The notes under the pieces were generated by a model. The model did not search any database, was not told where the DNA came from, and was given only the letters and a program-made list of their open reading frames with translations. This document shows positions 36,301 to 51,300 of a stretch of 64,000 nt of DNA, in pieces. The position numbers and the translations under genes are program-made. Each line of letters begins with the position of its first letter. Position 1 is the first letter of the stretch. Source of the DNA: Monarcha castaneiventris obscurior. Its lineage: Eukaryota; Chordata; Aves; Passeriformes; Monarchidae. The DNA is taken from contig JAMPIT010000481.1 of the NCBI GenBank assembly GCA_026261815.1, positions 992,001 through 1,056,000 of the forward strand, given 5' to 3'.

Positions 36301-39300
36301 TATTTCAATGCTATTTTATATCTTACAGTCAAATGCACTAAACCACTCGTATTTTTCATGCCAGCAAACACATTTAGCGAAATGCTGGTTTATATTCCTG
36401 GCCACAGTCAGTCCAAGGACTGTGAAAAAGCCTGTCAGTACCTGTTAGCTCAGGCATGAGGAGATTTTTCTTTTTTCACAGAAAAGCTTCAATTGATTTC
36501 AGGAGAGTTTGATGAGTTGGCTGCAGCTGGGACAGGGTAATTGCATCGATCCTGTGTGTGCAGTTCTGCTCTTTATCCACGTCAGGACCAGCAGTAAAGC
36601 AAGCCCAGAGCAGATCTCGGGGTTCTTTGTGTGTCCCCAGCAGCTGCCACCACCCCCAGCAGCACAGGCTGGTGGTTTAGGCTATAAAAACACAATCTGA
36701 GGGTTTAGGGTCAAGCCAGCACCAGCACCATGGGCACCACTAAACCTCATCCTCAAATGTCACATCCACGCATTGTTTGAACACTTCCAGGGATGGTGAC
36801 TCCACCACTTCCATGGGCAGCCTGTTCCAATGCTTTACAACCCTTTCTGTGAAAAAAAAAATCCTAATATCTAATCTGACCCTCCCCTGGTGCAGCTTGA
36901 GGCCCTTTCCTCTCATTCAGAACAATCACATCTTAGAGTAACTACGATGAACTTTGGAGCCAGAAATAAAACCTAGATTATTTTTTATTGCTTCAAGCAT
37001 AACGTTTTTCCTCCTTCTGCTTGGAGCAGCTCTCTGGGTGCTTCATTGCAGGGGCCTCTTCCCCTCTGAATGTACATTTTTCACCACAGCAAGACCCTGA
37101 CTGCAGTCAGAGCCCCACAGCTCCACAATAACCCTCCTGTTTCACACTTCCAGCTCACAGTCACTCCAAGAGGCTTTTTTAAACCCGCCTGGAGCCAGCA
37201 CAGAAGGGCCATTGTGGAACCCCCGTGGTGCTGCTGCAGTTGCTTACACAGAAAGCAACTTAAAGCTTTTTTTAAAAAAATCTTTCACCTTAAAGCTGAG
37301 GAGGAGGGAGCTGGTGAACACACGGCTCCTGTTCTCCTGCAAGCCCCCAGCAAATGCTGTTCACTTTGCCCTGCTGGCTTCTTATCAACGACAATGAACT
37401 CATTTAAATAAAAAGTCACATTTATTGTGAGGTGGGATGGCCAGGTGTGCTGCTGTTCAGAAGGAAAAGTCACTGATAAACTGTAATTTAAAAAAAGCCC
37501 AGAGAGTGTAATCAAGTGTCTGAGTAACAAAAATTAATGAATCAGCTCTCCTGTGCTCCTGCAGAGTGAGGCTTTGGTGGAACCAGTGTAAAGAGCAGGG
37601 AAAAATCCCAAGCACTCTCTATTCTGGCTAGGATGGGGCCTGGAAGTTTCTTTTAAACAATCCACCCTGTCTGAAAATAGTGGGAGTTTGTGAAGTGAAA
37701 CAGAAAGCAGGAACAGAAGGGACAGGATGCACAAGTCCTGCTCCCTGCCCTAGGGTGCCTTGGGCAGCCTCAGGGGAGGGCCTGGAACACCCAACACACC
37801 TCAGCTACACAGGTTTTGGGCCCCAGTTACCCTCAAAATTCCCATCCCAAACAGGAATTAGTCCCAGGGGCTTGTCCTTACCCTGTCACCTGTCTCTCCA
37901 CGGATCCCAGTCGGGCCAGGAAGGCCGGGCTCACCGCTGGCACCTTTGGGCCCCTGTTGGGAAAACAACAAAAGCCAAGCTACAGCTCGCAGCACCAGGA
38001 AACCCCGCACCCTTCAACAGCCTGAGAGTTCACCAGCCTCCATAACGTGTTCAGAAATGTTATTTGTCTTGGAAGATCCCTCTCCCTTCCCCTCCAGGAC
38101 CTGGGGACCACTTGTGTTGGTTGGTACAGCTCATTCCAGCTTCTGTCCTGGCCCACAGCCGAGGTCAGGCACATGCCAAGATGCTCCAACCTTTGGCCTG
38201 GGTCTTTCATTAATAAACCTCTTAAAATTAATAAATCTTCAACATCTGTGATCCCACCAAGTGATGCTCCCCTCAGCCAGTGTCAGTGGGGAGTGGAGAG
38301 TGCAGATCCCACTCCCCTGGAGAAGGGAGGGAGAAATACAGCACAGCAAAAGGGAGGAGGAGTTCACTGAAGAAATACAGGCTGAGAGTGGTCCCGGTCA
38401 AGGAGAAATTGAGGTGTCCCTATGAAGATCAAACTCAAAAAATCAGGAAACAATTTGGGTTGGAAGGGAACTGAAACATCATCTCATTCCATGCCCTGCC
38501 ATGGGCTAGGACACCTTCCACCTGAGCAGGGTGATCAGGGCCCCATCCAAGCTGGCCTTGGACACTTCCAGGGATGGGGCAGCCACAGCTTCTCTGGGCA
38601 CCCTGTGTCAGGGAACAGGCTCAAAACTCAGTCCTGCCCTTTGCAAACAAACACTAAATATAAATTACTCCTGCAGGCAGCTTATCTGGCTTTGTGCTCT
38701 TTCTGCCATCCTGTGGTAATGAAGGTGTCACACTGGTTCTGGCAAATGGAAAGACATTTTCTCCTTTCCCTCATTGCCATCACCCAGCTGGCCAGAGGTT
38801 GGCAGAGAACACCAACCTGCCAAAACACAATGCCCATAATCACCCCTCTCAGCACTGACCTGGAAACCTCGGACACCACGGGCTCCTATGGGGCCTTGGA
38901 GGCCCAGTGGTCCCTGGAAAGAGAAAGATCAGCTTTGGTAAGGAGAAAATTTCGGGCCAGGTAAGTCACTTGTGTAATTAACCTGGCAGAGAGAGGCAAT
39001 GTGCAGCTCTGTGCTGCAGCACTGCCCCATGGCACTGCTGATGAACCACTGCAAAGTGGGGTCTGCTGTTTGCTGGGCTTTGTTAATAGCAGTGTTATTA
39101 ACAGAAAGGCTCATTTCTATAATCAGAACACACCATGCTCATGAGTAGAAAAGATCAGGGACAGCAAAACTTGGCAGCGTGATAGAGCATAGACAACATC
39201 CATCAGAGGGATCTGCTATCCCAACATTATGCTTTTAATTGATTGCAGGAAACTATGCAAAACGTGTCCTGCAGGCCCTTGGAAATGAAAAATGGCAATT

Positions 39301-42300
39301 GCATCCATTTTCTTGGACATCCTTGGTTCCAGCAATGTAGAAAAAGGCAGCAGTTTCTGCTGTCAGAGCAGAGGCTTTTAAGAGCTCACCAGATAGAACA
39401 TGAGCATTACCATTAGGAGTCTCTATTGCTTTCTCCTGAGAAAAAAATCCAATAAAGATCTTAGATAAAAAAACCCACCAACCCTAAGTAATTTAGGCAT
39501 TTAAATCTCTTTTGTAAACTGTCTGCTTGAAATAGATGCCTTCAGCAAGCTTCTGTCACGAGGCAGGGCTGCAGCTTTGGCTCCTTTCGCTGCCATCCCT
39601 GCTGGGTGGAGAATTCAGGGACACAAACAGGCCTCAAACTGGCCACTGAAATGAAGCGGCATCGTCCTCCAAAAGCTGAACAACTGCTCAGGTATTTTCA
39701 TGGTTACTGCTTCCACTTCTGTTTTCTGCTTGTAACTCAGTAGGGAACTTGGAGAATTATAAATACAGAGCTCTAGGAAAGTTGAGTTAAATTGCATCAA
39801 AAATGACTCTGCTGAGCTGGTGGTGGGAGCTGGAGGGACCTGAGAGGCTCTGAGAAACCCTTGGTATTCAGAGCTAAAAAAACCACAAATTGTTTTGAGC
39901 CAAACAGCCTTAACACCAGAAAAATCCTGCACCTCTCTTGGAACAGCCCAGTCTTAACTAATAAATTATGATTCTAATAAAACAGACCAGAAATGAGAAG
40001 CCCAGGTTAGACATAACCACGGGTTCAGCTGCTACTGCACCCCTGTCAAAACTCTGCACCAACACAATTAGCTCAACTGCTTTTGCTTTTTGGCTGCAAT
40101 AATGTGGTGTCTTTTGTGAGACCAGCTACTTTGATGAAAAATTGCAGACATAAAAGCAAACATTATTAATACAGTTTATTTCTAAAGCTGATTTCCCTCT
40201 CCTTGGAAGTTTAAGCAGCAGCTGCTCACAAACAATAAATCATGCCGTTCAATTTCTTCCAAGTGGCACGTACCAGAAATCATATTAGACTTGCTGTAGG
40301 CTCCTGGATTTCAAAATGAGATTAAGATGGGGGGGAAAAAAAAAGAAAAGGAAAAGAAAAAAACCCCAACAAAACCACTAGAAGATCAGGTCCAACCCCA
40401 ACAGCAGCACTAGCTGGGGAGTGACAAAATGAAAAAGGTACCCAAGCATTTTCAGTAGTGGGATCAAAATCAGTTTTACCCTCCTTGTATTATTTGTTAC
40501 CATCTCTATATTTGTTATCTATATAGTTATTAGATGATAACTATTTGTTATCATCTCTGCTATTGAGCAGGGGCACAGCACGGAGCTGTGCAGTTATTCC
40601 CAGATTTGCTGTAAGTATGGCTTCAGGTTTTGCAGGGGATCCCTCTCCACCACTCCAAGGAAAGGGACCCAGGACTGGGGAGGATTTTCACATGTGCTGG
40701 TGGCAGAGTCCATTGCAAAGGCTTCCCAGGAGCTCTGCTTCACTAAGGCCTCACTTCAGCACGGGCAGAACCTTCCTATTCCTGTTCAGTGACTGTCCAG
40801 TCCCTCCTGCCAGACTGTGGCAGCTCCACACCCCCCCAGGACAGCTGCAGTTTGCTGTGCCAAGCGAACTGGGAGGGATCACTTGGCATTTGCACGGAGC
40901 TGTCAGTGAGAACAGGCTCTGACCCAGCTTGGGGGAGGAATTTCTCTGCTGCCAAAGCTCTCCAGAGACAACACTGAGAGAGAAAGTGGCCTTTTAGTGT
41001 AGCCAGAGAGTGACCCCCCCACACACAAACCCTATTTTGGCACCTCTCTGGTTTACAGCCAGCTCTGTACTTACAGTTGCTCCTCTGGGTCCCGGCAGAC
41101 CTCTCTCGCCAGGAATGCCAACATCACCCTGGCAGGGACACCAAAGTCAGCTGTGATATTTGGGAGCCACCAATCCATCCTTCCCACCCCACTGGGACGC
41201 ATTCCTGGATCCCAGGCTGCTCAGTCCCAAACTCCTGCCCCACTGGCCCATCTGCCAGCCCACAGCTGGTGGGTTTTACCCAGTACCTGTGCCCAGCCAG
41301 CTCGGTGCTCCCTGGGGAGCTCCACACCAGTGTGGAATGCCTTGAATGCTCAGTCCTGTGGGATTGCAGGTGCTGCATCACTGGAAGCTTTATTTGTGCA
41401 AGTAAGCAGCATGTGAGCTCCAGCTGCCCAGTTTGGTTTAGAATTCACCCAGCAGAGCCCATTCAAAGTGAAAATGTGGGGCACTTACAGGGATGCCTGG
41501 CTCTCCAGAGGGACCTGCCTCTCCCATCTCTCCAGGGCTGCCCTGCAGAGCACAAAGCAAACACTCAGTTAGGGCATCACTTCAGGGAGTCATTTCTGTC
41601 CTACCTGAAGCAACAAAAGGAGGAGGGAGCTATAACCTGGATCGGGAAATAAAAACAGCTTTAAACTTCTGCAGTTTTAAGGCAAAACTCTCAGCAGCAA
41701 AGAACAGGTGAGCTGCACACCCTGTCCTGGGACCAATGGCCAGGGAGGGCTGCCAGCCCCAGGGCAGTGTTCCCATGTCCCATGTGAGACAGGGATGCCA
41801 GGACACCCTGCCACATTCACTCCTGCATCACCTCCATGGCAGGAGCAGATTCCTGCACCACCTTTCTGCAGCCTGCTCTCCTCCCCGAGGATTAGCAGCA
41901 ATAATGATGCAGGTGCAGAGGGAAGAATTCATAAAGGAGAGGGACAGGGGAAAAAAAACCCTCTCAGAACAGCTTTGTGCTGGACTGCTTTGGTCTGCCA
42001 GAGGTTTTCTTTTATCTCACAGGTGGGTGTCAATCTAAAGCTCCATGAAAGTTTTTCTTCTGAGGTGAGGGAAAACCTGCAGAAGGCAAGATGAGGTAAT
42101 CCTGCTCCTGCTTGCAGGTGCTCAGCTTTTGATTCTCAAAGATGAAGCCTCCTCCTGTGACTCTGGCAAAAGGAGGAGGTTTACTAAACCACTGATGACT
42201 CTCCTGTGTATCTGCTGTGATACCAGCTTCCAGCCCAGTTATTTTACCTAATTCCTGCTCCTCAGCCCCAGCAGAAATACAGAAACCATCACTTTGGGGT

Positions 42301-45300
42301 AAGTCCTCCTAGTCCCCCAAGGCTAAAAAGTCTTGCTGTGACCAGTTTCCCCACCAGACCCCATTGTTAGAGTGATTCACTTACTGGTTCACCCTTTGAG
42401 CCTTTAATACCTGCTCTTCCAGGCAGTCCCTGAAAAAAAATTATATTAAAGCGATGTCAGAAGTGAAATTATTAAATTTGTTATTCTGGTCTGATTTGAC
42501 ATGCAAGGAGTGACCTTTGCTTGAAGCAATGGAGGGTTTAAACTTCTGCAGCTTTCACTGTGAAAATTATGACTTCAATGTCTCTCTAGCTGCCCTTGCA
42601 GCTCTGTGAACACTAATCCTGGGCATGAGAGCAAAGAGCAGGAATATACAAATAGACCAGCAGCAGCCACATTTTGCACAGCAGAAACCTCTCTCCAGAG
42701 GTGTTCAAAATGTTCTGTAATACAGGAAGAAAGGAATACTTTATCTCTTTTCAACAGTTGGAAGACTGGAGAGATGAAACATTTTGCCAATAAGCACTGG
42801 ATTAAGGCAGGACAGAGCTCAGGGTATTATATCCCAGATCTTACCTCCCTGCTTAAGGGACGCACATCAGTGGGATGTGAAAGAGAAAATCCCTCTCAAG
42901 TTTAGATTTTAAAGAGTCAGAGAGGCCAACAGCGAGGGAATGACTGTGTGGTGCTGCTCCAGGTGTTCTCCAGTTCTGTCTGGCTCACTCCTTCCCTGTC
43001 TGCATGGTGGGAAAAGTGCATTTCCTCTCCGCTTAGCAACCCCCAGAATGCCCCTCCCTGTGCCCAGGAAGGATCTCTGCAGGCACACTGAGCTGCTGGA
43101 ACCCCCAGAGGTGGCAGGTCCTGCTCCATACTCACAGGAAGTCCGTGTGGCCCCTTCTCTCCAGGAGCACCCATGGGAGCTGCATCACCCTGTGGATAGG
43201 GAGAGGTTAGGAAGGATCCTCCAGCACTGGGAAATGGCCTGGCACAGGTCAGGGACACATTCCCAACCAGGCATTTGTACTTTTCTCCCTCCCCTTATGC
43301 ACAGGACCAAGAGCTGCTGTGTCTGGAGGAGTGAGCACCCACTGGACAGGAGCTCCCAGGTGTTTCCCAGCTTCCTGCAGCTTCCAGCCTTCCCTGGCAG
43401 CACATGCTCAATATTCCTGCAGGATCACTGCTCAAGAAGCAGGCAACCAGTACCTGACAGCACTTTGTCTCCAGGCAATTAAAATCAAGCCTGTCAACAG
43501 CTCTGAAAAGGCAGCTCTGAAGGCCTCGAGTCAGTCAGAAGGAACCACTAAATCCAGGGACACAGCTGAGTGTCCCTGCACACATCACATGTGCACCTGC
43601 CTTCTTTAAGGAATTCCCTTGGGATTAGCTGATAGGAGAATTTCACTCTCCTTCACTAGTGACAGTATTAGAAAACTTTTTAGAAGGAAAAGCCTTTCCA
43701 GCCAAGCTTCTTGATGAGCACCAGTAGCTTTGCAGCACTGCCAGCACATCTCAGGAACCTCCCCTGCAGTGTTTAAGTAGGGCTTTACAAACCTTCTCAC
43801 CATCGAGTCCGGGAGCTCCATCCCGCCCGTCCTTGCCCGGCATTCCCTGCAAACATGGACAGCACCCGTTTAGGTCAGGAGGAGGCTCTGGGGTGTGAAA
43901 AACACATTCACATCAAAGAGGCTTTTGGCAACGAATCCAGCTCCAGTTGTACTGGGAGATTTTCCATTAACAGGAGTACAGCTGGGGCTTAGTCCAGCTG
44001 GGATTACACAGAGACCCACACAGCAGAAATTTGACAGCAAAGATGGCAGGAAGCAGCTTTTTTCCTATTGTGTTTTATCTCCTCATCTGCAAGCAAGACA
44101 ACAGCAGCACCTACTTAACTGACTTACAGGTTCTCCTATGAGTCCACGAGCCCCTGGGTTTCCTTTTGGTCCAGGTTTACCCTAGAAAACAAAAATAAAT
44201 CCTGTGTTAACCTGTGCAAACCTTAAGAACAGTCAACAAAGACAATACTCAAATTCTGGAGGGACATTTCATTCCATTTCAGCTGGCTCCTCTCTGTCCA
44301 CACAGACATGGAGGTTGTTTTGGGACACACCAGGAAACTGGCCCAGTGCTGGACACAACACCTGATCATTAGAAATTCTTGATCATTTCAAGGGATGGGG
44401 ATGTAAGTTCTGCTCCCTGTGCTCCAGGCTGTAGCAGCACTTGGACAGCTTATTGCTCAGGCATCTTTAGTAAGAGTTACACATCTCATTTTTCAGATGA
44501 TACTTCCATCCCTTTGAAGCAAACCAGGGGGGCACGAGCCATAACAAACCTATGGAAGAGAGTCTGGAATGTGACATCCCAGACTGGAGCAGGAGGGTGT
44601 TTGACTGCACTTACAGTGTCGCCTTTGGGCCCCCGGAATCCCTGAGGTCCTTTGCTCCCTTGGTCTCCCTGTGACAGAGGAGGAAAAGCCATTAAGCATC
44701 TCCACCAGACAGTGACAGAGATTGATGCTTCGAGGTGAAATGAGGAGGTTTTTGTGCTGTTTGCTGGTGCCAGCAGAGGTGTGAGCACACACAGTCCCCC
44801 GAGAGCTCGGCTGCACTTTCTCAGTTAAACTGTAATTCCTGACACACTTTTTGCAGCGGGAACTTTGCCAACAATCCCTCAGGGCAGAGACCATCTCCCC
44901 CTTCATTTAATGAAGCAATTTCTTTAAGCAAAAACAGAGTGGGAGAAAAGCTTTAATATTTACTGTCTCGATCCTGCTGGGTGTAATGAAAGGTTTGGTG
45001 AGAAAGCACCTAATTTTATTTTAGTTCGGATGAATTTCTTCTATAATTGCAAGATGAGGGAGAGGTCCCCAGAGGGTGGTGCTGCAGAAGGGAGCTCTGC
45101 AGAAGGATGGGGATTGCATCCTCAATACACAGCTATTCCTGCTTGGAGGAGAAATCTTTGAGAGCTGTGGGCATCCAGGAACAGACCAGGCTCAAGGGAG
45201 GTAAGCTCAGGATAGGGCTGCTTCTTCCTCCAAAAGTAGTGGATATTCCCTTCTCCAGTGCTTGCCCACAGCTGCTGGTGCTCAGGGAAGGGCAGTGAAG

Positions 45301-48300
45301 CACAGAGAGCAATGGAAATGTGGTGAACTTATTCTGGTGTGGGGCATGGCAAAGGGAGAGACATCCTGAGGTCTGGGCCAGGTGAAATAACACTGCTCTG
45401 AGTGGAGGGAAAAGGGAATCATCTGATGGAGGTGGTCAGCACAGCCTCCTGCTCACTGGCAGCAGAGCTCAGGAAGGAGGAATAAAGCAGGCTGTGGCTG
45501 TGGGAGGCAGGGCCACAGAGAGAAGGGGATACATACAGCTTTCCCTGGAGGTCCTGGGATTCCAGGTGGGCCTCTGAATCCAATGTCACCCTGCAGAGAA
45601 CAGACACCATTGTAATGGCAGAGGATGAAGTAACAGAATCCCCACCTTGTACCACAACCTGAGAAAACACAAAAGCCCTGGAAAGACACCCTGTATTTCC
45701 TGCTGGTTTGCAGGACAGACTTGCAAAAAATCCCACTCTGAACAATGGGTTTTTACTCTGAATCTCCCCACCTTTGTACCTCTGATACACTGATACCATT
45801 CATCGCCTTGCTATCTTGGTAACACTCTTATTCCTAAATAAATGCATGACTTCATCCAAGTCAAAACCATTCAGCCTCTGGGCTGCTGGTCAAGGGATGG
45901 TGACAAGATCCCAAAGCCTCAATGAGCTGGAAATTGACCCTGTTCTCACTGAGGAGCCTTTTTGTGTCCTGAAAACCTCGGCCCATGAGTGATTCTTTGG
46001 CTTTTTCTTGTGAAGAGACAGAAGAGAAAGTGAAATGTTCATGAAATGTTTCTCTCTCTTTTTTTTCTTTTTTTTTTTTTTTTTTTGCAAGATTCTATAA
46101 CACTGTCAGTCTTGCACTTTGGTTGGGATCATTCAGTCTGGCTGGGCCTGACCCTGGCTGTGTGGATTCTCCTGACTTTGGAAGGTTGTTCTGATGGAGG
46201 GAACAGCCCACACTTTATGCCTTTACAAGCTTCCCAGTGGAATTCAGTAAGGACAAGTGTCACTGGCACCTCTTACAGGACAAACTGGTGGTGGAGGGGG
46301 AAAAAACATCAGAAGATTTTTCTTACTCTGTCGCCAGCTGGACCCATTGGACCAGGGAGGCCTCTGAGTCCTCTTGGGCCCTAATTAAGAAAACAAATCA
46401 GTTCAAACTCAATCACTGTTTGTGTAACCAAGGTGACTGCTGGCTCCACGGTGAAAGGGCCATGGGAATGGTGGGAGGAGAAGAGGAGGTGATACCTGCA
46501 GGCCGACACCGCCCGGAATTCCTGGAGGGCCGGGAGGGCCAGGGTTACCCTGGGAGAGAAAAATCAATTAGACAAGAGGAGAGACATCAGGAGCCTGCAA
46601 ACACAGCCAGGGACTCCCCATCTTATTTCTCCTTGAGCTCCCTCTCTCCCTTCCAGATTTCTCTGCAGACTTTGCTTCTATGTTATAGACAATTTCTTCT
46701 ACGTGCAAGAACGTTCAGATCAGTCAGGAATTTCTCCAAGTGATTAACACAGGGCTTTTCCTGAGCTGACCTCCCTGCAGAGGAAAGGATAGCTGTTAAC
46801 TCAAACTGATCTTAACATGATGAGCCCTGGGAAGATGAATTTTCTTGGAGAGTCAGCACATGGTCCTACAGGGAGAGCAGTGGAACCCAGTGCACTTCAG
46901 CCAAAGTGCACCTTGCTCAGCCAACAGCCTCATTCCTCCCTGTCTCCTTGAAAAAAATCACTTACTTCTTTTTCAAGGTGTTTTTAAAGAGAAAAATCCT
47001 CCCCATCCCCTTTAAATTGAAGTTTACCTTCTCTCCTTGTTTTCCTACTTCACCAGGCTCCCCTTTGTGACCGGTGTGTCCCTAGAAATAAGAGTTCTGG
47101 TTATTCACATCCTGGTAGAGTCTTGCTTTAAAAAGTAAATTTGGTGAGACAGCTGTGAAACCTAAACCCCCACATCCCAAATGATTTACAAGGAAAGCAG
47201 CCTGTAGGTGTGCTGTACCCAGGTGAGTGGAGATCCCTCCTGGGGGAGGTTATCCAGGTACCAGTGCCAGAATTGATGTCGTTTCAGGAAATGCCCAGAT
47301 TTGGTTTTCCAGAGTGACTTGCACTGGATTAAGCTCATGATCTGGATGCAGTTCTCAAATACAGATCAGGGACCAGAACTCAGTTCCCATCACCCCTGAA
47401 AATGGGGATGAGTCACTTCTGAAAACCCCATTCTGCATCTTTTACCTCCCTTTTTAAGTCATCTTTAATGTCTGCATCATCAAGCTTGCGAAGAATTCCA
47501 CGTCCCACTGAAAGCTTTTATATAAGCTCTGATTCAATTTGTGTCTTGGCTCTCTTCCTATTATGGTGGGAGAGACCCAGGCCAATTTCAGCCATGGCAG
47601 ATGTTATTCCTCACCACAACAAAGGTCCTGTGCATCATTTGCATTGTAACTGGAGAGTTTCACAGGGTTTTCCATTTCATGAGCTATGAATCTGAGCAGT
47701 TATGCCCGAAACATTTTGTATTTGTAATGATATCTGTGACTCAGCGCAGAAAGGTCAGTTCAGGAGGAATTGAGAGCATTCCCCAGGAGCTCTCCCACTC
47801 ACTGCCAACTTCTAAATCCTGCTAAAAGACCTTGAGTCACTTTTTACTTTGTCTCACTGCTGAATCCATAACTGCACAGACTTCTGTGAACCAGAGAGGG
47901 GACAGAGGAGGAGACATTTAACTCCTGAGGGTTGAAACCTTGAATTTATGTACCAGAGCCCCACAACTAAACATAAACCTGCCTGGTGCTACACAGGCTA
48001 TAAATACAGCAATTAAATTGCATTATATTAATTACGTAAGATATGGTTTGCAGTTTAAGAAGCAGTGAGGTTTTTCCAGCTCTCAGGCCTGGAAAGGCAG
48101 AACGTGGTTCTTGTTCCTGTCCATCAACTCTGCCCCACTGGGCTTGCAGGGGGTTTTAATCTTTGCCAAGGGTTAAATTTAATTTGTAGGAATAAATGCA
48201 AATGCATGGCTGGTTTGGGAGGTGTGGAGCCCACAGGAGACATGGATTCAATCCCAGGGGTTCACAGTGGTGTTTATTTTGGGAGACAGACCCTGGTATT

Positions 48301-51300
48301 GCAGGTGATGTTTCCTTACCTTGAAGCCTGGCATTCCTGGGGGGCCTGGGGGGCCTGGTGGGCACAGAGCTGGGCACTGCAGGGAACAGAAGCACTTTGG
48401 TTTAACAGGCACACAGCACATCCAGGGAGGCTGCTTTCATCCATTAGGTGAAAAGTCATGTGGATTCTGGCTCTAAATCCTCTACACCTAATGGAGTCAT
48501 GGCATCATGGATTGACCATTTCCCTATGGAAAGGGGTCCTAGAGGTCCTGGTATCACACAAAAGAATGATTTAGGAATGGCCTGCTCCACTTTGAACGTG
48601 GATTGTGAGACTTTCTGAAGGCTGACAGTGTCCCCAGTCCAAAATGCCCAAGGAACCCAAGTTTCCCAGTGAAGCTGGATCAGTTTCTTTGTAAATCATT
48701 AGAACCATATTTAATCCTCTGCATTAATTGACCCCTATTGATTTCCTTTAGCCAACTCCTTAAGTGAAACAAGGACAGGCATCAGAGTTAATTGAAGAGC
48801 ACCAATAAAAAACCAATACCTATGAACTGATATCTGCAGATGTCTAGGGGTGGGAGAGCCCCTGGAGGGAACTCCAGCTTGACTGGGAACAAATCAGAAC
48901 ATGCATGGAAATTTAATGAGGAAAAGGCCATACTCCTGAATCTTTGCAAATAGCTCTTAATTTGTTTGTTTGTTGGTTTGTTTTTTTTTTTCTTTTAATA
49001 CAACTTCAGGCAGCACCTCTGTAGCAAAAATTTAATTTTCTAGTATATTCCACAGGGTAACTTAAATTAAATGTGCAGAAATAGCCTCATTTTCTATTAA
49101 CTCCCATGTGATGTGCCATAAGGCAGTCTAAACTGACTCGGAGCTTTTTTTGGGGCACGCCAATTAGAAAACCAAAGGAGCTGTCACAACAACAGCTGTG
49201 AAATCTGCAAATGTCACTTCCATCGTTTGTGGACTTAAAGCTCCTTTCGTTGCCCTGAAAGAAAGGGATCAAGGCTTTCTCCTAAGGAAGGAGGCCTAAA
49301 CAGAGCCTCTGTCCCTGGGAACTCAGTGCCAGCATCCCTGGACATAAACAGTGCTACACTCACAGCCTTTCCTGTCCCAAAGCAGCACTGGAAGCATGAA
49401 AAGCTGTTGTCTTTTACCAAAAGCTGAAGCTGTTTAGCACATGAAGAATGTATGCAAAATGTGCATTTTGGGAAGCAAAAATCAAGGACAAAATCAGCAC
49501 TGGAATCACAGGATGGTTTGGGTTGGAAGGGAACTTAAATCTTGTCTTGTTCCACCCCCAGCCATGGGCAGGGACACCTTCCACTGCCCCAGGTTGCTCC
49601 AAGCCCTGTCCAACCTGGTCTTGGACACTGCCAGGGATGGGGCAGCCACAGCTGCTCTGGGCACCCTGTGCCAGTGCACATCTACCTCCTCAAAAAAACA
49701 TTTCAGTCCAGGAAACACCTCCCCACCCTTCTGCATCCTGACAAGGTGGTTTAAACCCACATCTGCAGGTCTAAACAGTGCATCTTAAATGGTCTGACAC
49801 TGCCCCAGCTGTGCCAAGTGAAAGTCACATGAGGGATTAAACCAAAGCATATTTTTCATGCTACATGAAGAAAAACCTACCTGAAGGTCCCCGCCGCCAT
49901 CAGGAAGGGCGCCTGGGAGACCCTGAAATTCAGGGAATGGTGGCTTTTAAGTACAAGACAAACATGAGGAGGAAACACAGTTTCTAGGATGATTTTTACA
50001 GACCCAGCTCAGCTGGATCAGCACAAGGCACAAACTCAGCCCCACAGCCCAAAGTGCTGCCCCTGGAGTGTTATGAGCTGCAGCAGTCCTCAAAACCAGA
50101 CACATCAGGGGTGTAGCCATCCCTGGAGAGGCACAGATGGCCTTGGGAACAGCCTTGGGCCTTGGGTGATGAAAGCAGCAATTAGAGGTGCTGTGCCTGC
50201 TTCCTCCTGGCCTGGGGAAAACTCCTTGGGAAAGACATCCCAATCCCACTATTCAACACCCCAGAGAGGGCACAGCAAACCCGAAGGAGGGACTTGATTG
50301 CAAGCCCCACTTGCTGGCCCTACAAGAACAGATCATGATCCAAGCAAGCACAAAAACTTTCCCTGAGAGAACAACAAGCCCACCCCGTGCTCTGTGTGCC
50401 ATAAAGGTGGGGTGTCACTGGGTCCCTCCTCACAGAGAGCACAAATAACAAACAGGAGATCATCAACACATCCAAGTGCAGCCAGGTAAAAGTCCCTGCT
50501 CTCCTCAGGGCACGGTGTTTGTGCCCCGCTGAATGCTTGTGGCAGTGGCAGCAAATAAAAAGTGCAGCAAGAAGAAAATTCCAGACTCCCCCCAGGAATT
50601 CTCTCACATTTATTCGCAAGTCTCAACTTACGGGAGGCCCAGGCGGTCCAGGAGGCCCTGGGAATCCTGGCAGACCAAAAGGTCCCTAAAAAGAGAGAAA
50701 AATAATAAGAATTCCCTTTCAGTGTAAACGCAAAGGGATGTGAGGGGTGGCTACCAAAATATCACTTCAGAGTGAGGTAAGAGACAAACAAGAAACTCAT
50801 TCCTCTGTGGTTGTGGCAGATTCAGTAAATGGGGATTAAATGGTAGGAGAAACTCACAGAAGGACCCCGAAATCCATGTCCACCTGGGCGCCCACTGGGT
50901 CCTGGAGGCCCCTGTTGAGCAGAGAAGAGCTTTGACATCGTGGCACCCCAAAGCCCAGGGGCAGGCAGCAGCTTCCCAATGCACATCGTGTTTTTCACCC
51001 CACCTCCCCCTGGAATACACTGCCAGTCTGCACCCCTCAGGCACAGGGCAGCTCCCAGGAACCCACCAAACAAAAGCTGCCCCAAAACTGGGCACTTCAG
51101 TGTTTACAAGGCTGCTGTGCCTTGAATTTAAACCAGAGCCAGCTTCCCCAGGGCGGGGGCAAAAATAAAAACCCCACAAGGTCAATGATCTGCAGGACTC
51201 CACGTCCCTCTGCCTGGCACAGTAGAAGGACCTGAGGCCTGGGGTGGGTTTGTTACACTCAGGGTATCCAATAAAATCAGAATCTTGATTTATAACGGGT

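Larger units (their letters stand above)
34876..37881 (-). other. COL9A3: COL9A3 intron 24
   Basis: 3.0 kb. Contains a 20-bp direct repeat and a CR1 fragment, listed separately. Nothing else seen. Confidence 0.6.

Noticed and set aside
38422..38964. 180-codon plus-strand frame
   Set aside because: It runs across a CR1 fragment and then COL9A3 exon 23 in antisense. Composite chance frame.
42940..43482. 180-codon plus-strand frame
   Set aside because: Antisense to COL9A3 exon 19 and its introns; no signature or start context.
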